A stretch of DNA of 64,000 nt from Boothiomyces macroporosus (Eukaryota; Chytridiomycota; Chytridiomycetes; Rhizophydiales; Terramycetaceae), in the NCBI GenBank assembly GCA_027604185.1, contig JADGKB010000016.1, positions 117,886 to 181,885 on the forward strand, given 5' to 3'. The notes under the pieces are model-generated. The model was given only the letters and a program-made list of their open reading frames with translations. It searched no databases and was not told where the DNA came from. Both the position numbers and the translations under genes were made by a program. Positions 62,232 to 64,000 of this stretch are shown here, piece by piece. How positions within the stretch are numbered: position 1 is the stretch's first letter; each line of letters opens with the position of its first letter.

Positions 62232-63039
62232 AAAGCAAACAATCCATTGTTTGGGATATCTCGCGTATTCCTGGCAACTATAGTCGTCCACAACAGTGGG
62301 ATATTTATCAAATTGTTTCTTTTATAAATGGTTGATATGAATTTAGTTACTAGCAAGGAAACATTTCCGAATGGTACTAACAAGGTATTAGAAATTGGGA
62401 CCACAATTGCTCTCAAGTTTTCAAAAGAAGTTTATTATATTTAATAGCCTGGCTCATCGAGGGTTAATTTTTGTTGTTACGGATGTCAAAATTGTACCGT
62501 GGACCATCTCCACGAATTTCAAACTATGGACAAACTTTCAACGGGAAAATGCTAGATAGTGCTAAACAGTGTTATAATTCATAATTAAAATAGACCAACA
62601 TGTTTGACTTTTAGAGATTCGGGGTCACACTAGATTTAATATATCTGGCATTCTCTAGACTGCAAATTCATGGAATTCTAATGGTTATGCAACAGATATG
62701 CAACAGATATGCAACAAATATGCAACAAATATGCAACAGATATGCAACAGATATGCAACAAATATGCAATAAATATGCAACAGATATGCTTATAACCATC
62801 TCCAGCTTAAAATAGTAAATGCCTTTGCAGGCCCTTGATATGAGAACTATCTGTAGCATTACATCAACAGATTTATTTGTTTCTTTTCAATTGAGAGTGA
62901 AAGACAAAGGGTCTGTGTAAAAGACGTTTGGTGAATACTTGTATCACGCAAATGTTGCACACAATTAATCTGTACGGAAAACTAATACAAGATCATCCAG
63001 TTGTCGAAATGTACCAACAATACATGAATCTGAAAACTT
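62232..63039. other. Intergenic region with an 11-bp minisatellite
   Basis: About 800 bases lie upstream of the kinase gene and downstream of the 7TM gene at 63040. Apart from the repeat at 62687-62785 I see no gene; the open frames across the repeat are low-complexity artefacts. Confidence 0.4.
62687..62785. repeat. 11-bp minisatellite, nine units
   Basis: Nine head-to-tail units of ATGCAACAGAT or its variants ATGCAACAAAT and ATGCAATAAAT run without spacers. The variants alternate in pairs (two CAGAT, two CAAAT, two CAGAT and so on), which suggests a higher-order 44-bp duplication. Confidence 0.93.
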
Positions 63040-63864
63040 TTATTCTAATTGCATGGTATCCTCAATCTTTGGCTTTGGCAGCTTTTTCTTTTCAATCGAC
63101 ACTTTGGCAAACATCTCTAGAATCTTTACCATTCCTAACGTGTGTATACAACTGCACATTAGACTGGCGACAGAATAATAGCTCGCGGATCCTGAATCAT
63201 CCACAGCTCCAAATGAATATAGAATTAGACCGATCCAGTCCATAAGAACTACCATCCCATTGAATTTTATAATCTCCTTAAATTCTTTGACAAGGTATAG
63301 TGCATGCTCGGTTTTGGTTTTCCTTTTCTTGTATCCAAATATAAGATAGCCTAAATAGATTGTTTGAATGTTATCGTATAAAGCTACCATCACCGCATAC
63401 ACACCCAACAGTACATTTGACAAGAGAATTGTAAGGTCGTCTGTCACAAAAAGTGGTAGAACCGTATACACCAACACCATCAGATATATTGGAAATACTA
63501 TTGCCTTTACCCAATTGAGCTTTGCATTGGTAATCTTTTCGTTTAGTATTGAAAAAACGCGCAAGATTTCAATATCAGTGAGAAATATCACAAAGAGCTG
63601 CAGGCTGACAACAATAGCCCCGATTTGTATAATATTGTTATCATTTCCATGCCATAGAGCATAATCACTATAATAAAGGATAATCCAGACACTGAGTATA
63701 ATACACTGAGCAATATTGAAACATAATAGAAAATTGAATAGAAACACAAATGACCTGACGGCAGTTTTCCTGAAATTAATCTGATAGCTGAAATATAATG
63801 AAGTTGAAAGGACAAATGTGAATATCAAAATCCATAATAGATCCACTCCAGGGATGCGCGACAT
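63040..63864 (-). CDS. Multi-pass (about seven-helix) membrane protein, unknown
   Basis: The frame starts at ATG 63864 (MSRIPGVDLLWILIFTFVLS) and gives 274 residues. It has about seven hydrophobic segments, for example SFVFLFNFLLCFNIAQCIIL, IVVSLQLFVIFLTDIEIL, IVFPIYLMVLVYTVLPLFV and VVLMDWIGLILYSFGAV. The C-terminus is short and Lys-rich (VSIEKKKLPKPKIEDTMQLE). It has no Cys-rich ectodomain and does not share motifs with the eight-member family, so it is a separate 7TM-like protein. A receptor role is possible but not shown. Confidence 0.7.
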   Translation of the reverse strand: MSRIPGVDLLWILIFTFVLSTSLYFSYQINFRKTAVRSFVFLFNFLLCFNIAQCIILSVWIILYYSDYALWHGNDNNIIQIGAIVVSLQLFVIFLTDIEILRVFSILNEKITNAKLNWVKAIVFPIYLMVLVYTVLPLFVTDDLTILLSNVLLGVYAVMVALYDNIQTIYLGYLIFGYKKRKTKTEHALYLVKEFKEIIKFNGMVVLMDWIGLILYSFGAVDDSGSASYYSVASLMCSCIHTLGMVKILEMFAKVSIEKKKLPKPKIEDTMQLE

Positions 63865-63946
63865 AAGCAAAGGTAAATCGTCATAATCTCTTCCAGTTAT
63901 TAGAATCTTTGAAAGTTGCTGTCTTTATGTGAGGAGTGAAAATACC

Positions 63947-63998
63947 AAATACCATTAAATACGTATTATATCAAATACCATTAAATACGTATTATATC
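63947..63998. repeat. Two perfect tandem copies of a 26-bp unit at the window edge
   Basis: AAATACCATTAAATACGTAT-TATATC occurs at 63947-63972 and 63973-63998. The array may continue past the window. Each unit holds the palindrome ATACGTAT. Confidence 0.9.
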
Positions 63999-64000
63999 AA

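Noticed and set aside
62687..62785. CRISPR-like regular repeats
   Set aside because: The units are contiguous without spacers and the genome is eukaryotic; this is a minisatellite.
63040..63864. Ninth member of the Cys-rich 7TM family
   Set aside because: It lacks the ectodomain, the eight Cys and the SDRN and IEH motifs.

Overview
The window is nuclear DNA from a compact eukaryotic genome, most likely a fungus and probably a zoosporic (chytrid-like) one. Fungal signs are an Alr-type CorA magnesium transporter, a TOK-type two-pore potassium channel, a 7TM-RGS receptor, an alternative oxidase and a Rei1 60S factor. An ANKRD39-like ankyrin protein and the chytrid style of long ankyrin arrays point to the flagellated lineages. 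This placement is inference. I saw no convincing mobile element, tRNA, rRNA or CRISPR array by eye.

The most striking property is intron size. Conserved genes look broken into adjacent reading frames, but almost every break is repaired by removing an 18-23 nt intron with GT (once GC) at the 5' end, AG at the 3' end, and a branch-point-like CTAAY/TTAAY a few bases before the AG. About 35 distinct introns of this kind fit exactly. All joined gene models come out as whole numbers of codons and restore family signatures (P450 heme loop, kinase APE, aminopeptidase HExxH, Rei1 zinc finger, SCCPDH motif).

Layout: 1-4850 holds a partial 3' end, a small unknown gene, a type II DnaJ, a Clr2-like chromatin protein and cofilin. 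5320-13000 holds a Cys-rich 7TM protein, a PPR-like protein, a CorA transporter, an alpha/beta hydrolase and Rei1. 13249-26206 is a 6,412-bp direct tandem duplication carrying an SCCPDH-like oxidoreductase, a cathepsin-lectin fusion, cytosolic-type AsnRS and a mucin-like secreted protein. The junction truncates the second SCCPDH and the first mucin. 26229-45073 is a cluster, nearly all on the minus strand, of seven further Cys-rich 7TM genes with two tandem secreted phospholipase C-like genes and a long ankyrin protein. 46026-51324 holds a zinc finger/coiled-coil protein, a TOK channel, a 7TM-RGS protein, an ANKRD39-like protein and a secreted protein with an in-frame stop. 51354-53880 holds alternative oxidase and a P450. 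53968-59572 is a 2,798-bp tandem duplication that fuses two M1 aminopeptidases in one reading frame. 59809-63864 holds a small unknown gene, a CAMK-type kinase, an 11-bp minisatellite and an unrelated 7TM protein.

Functionally the region is rich in surface sensing (eight related 7TM proteins, 7TM-RGS, K+ channel, kinase) and secreted hydrolysis (phospholipases C, cathepsin-lectin, mucin-like protein). That fits environmental sensing and feeding by a saprotroph or parasite, but the link between these genes is inferred only from proximity.
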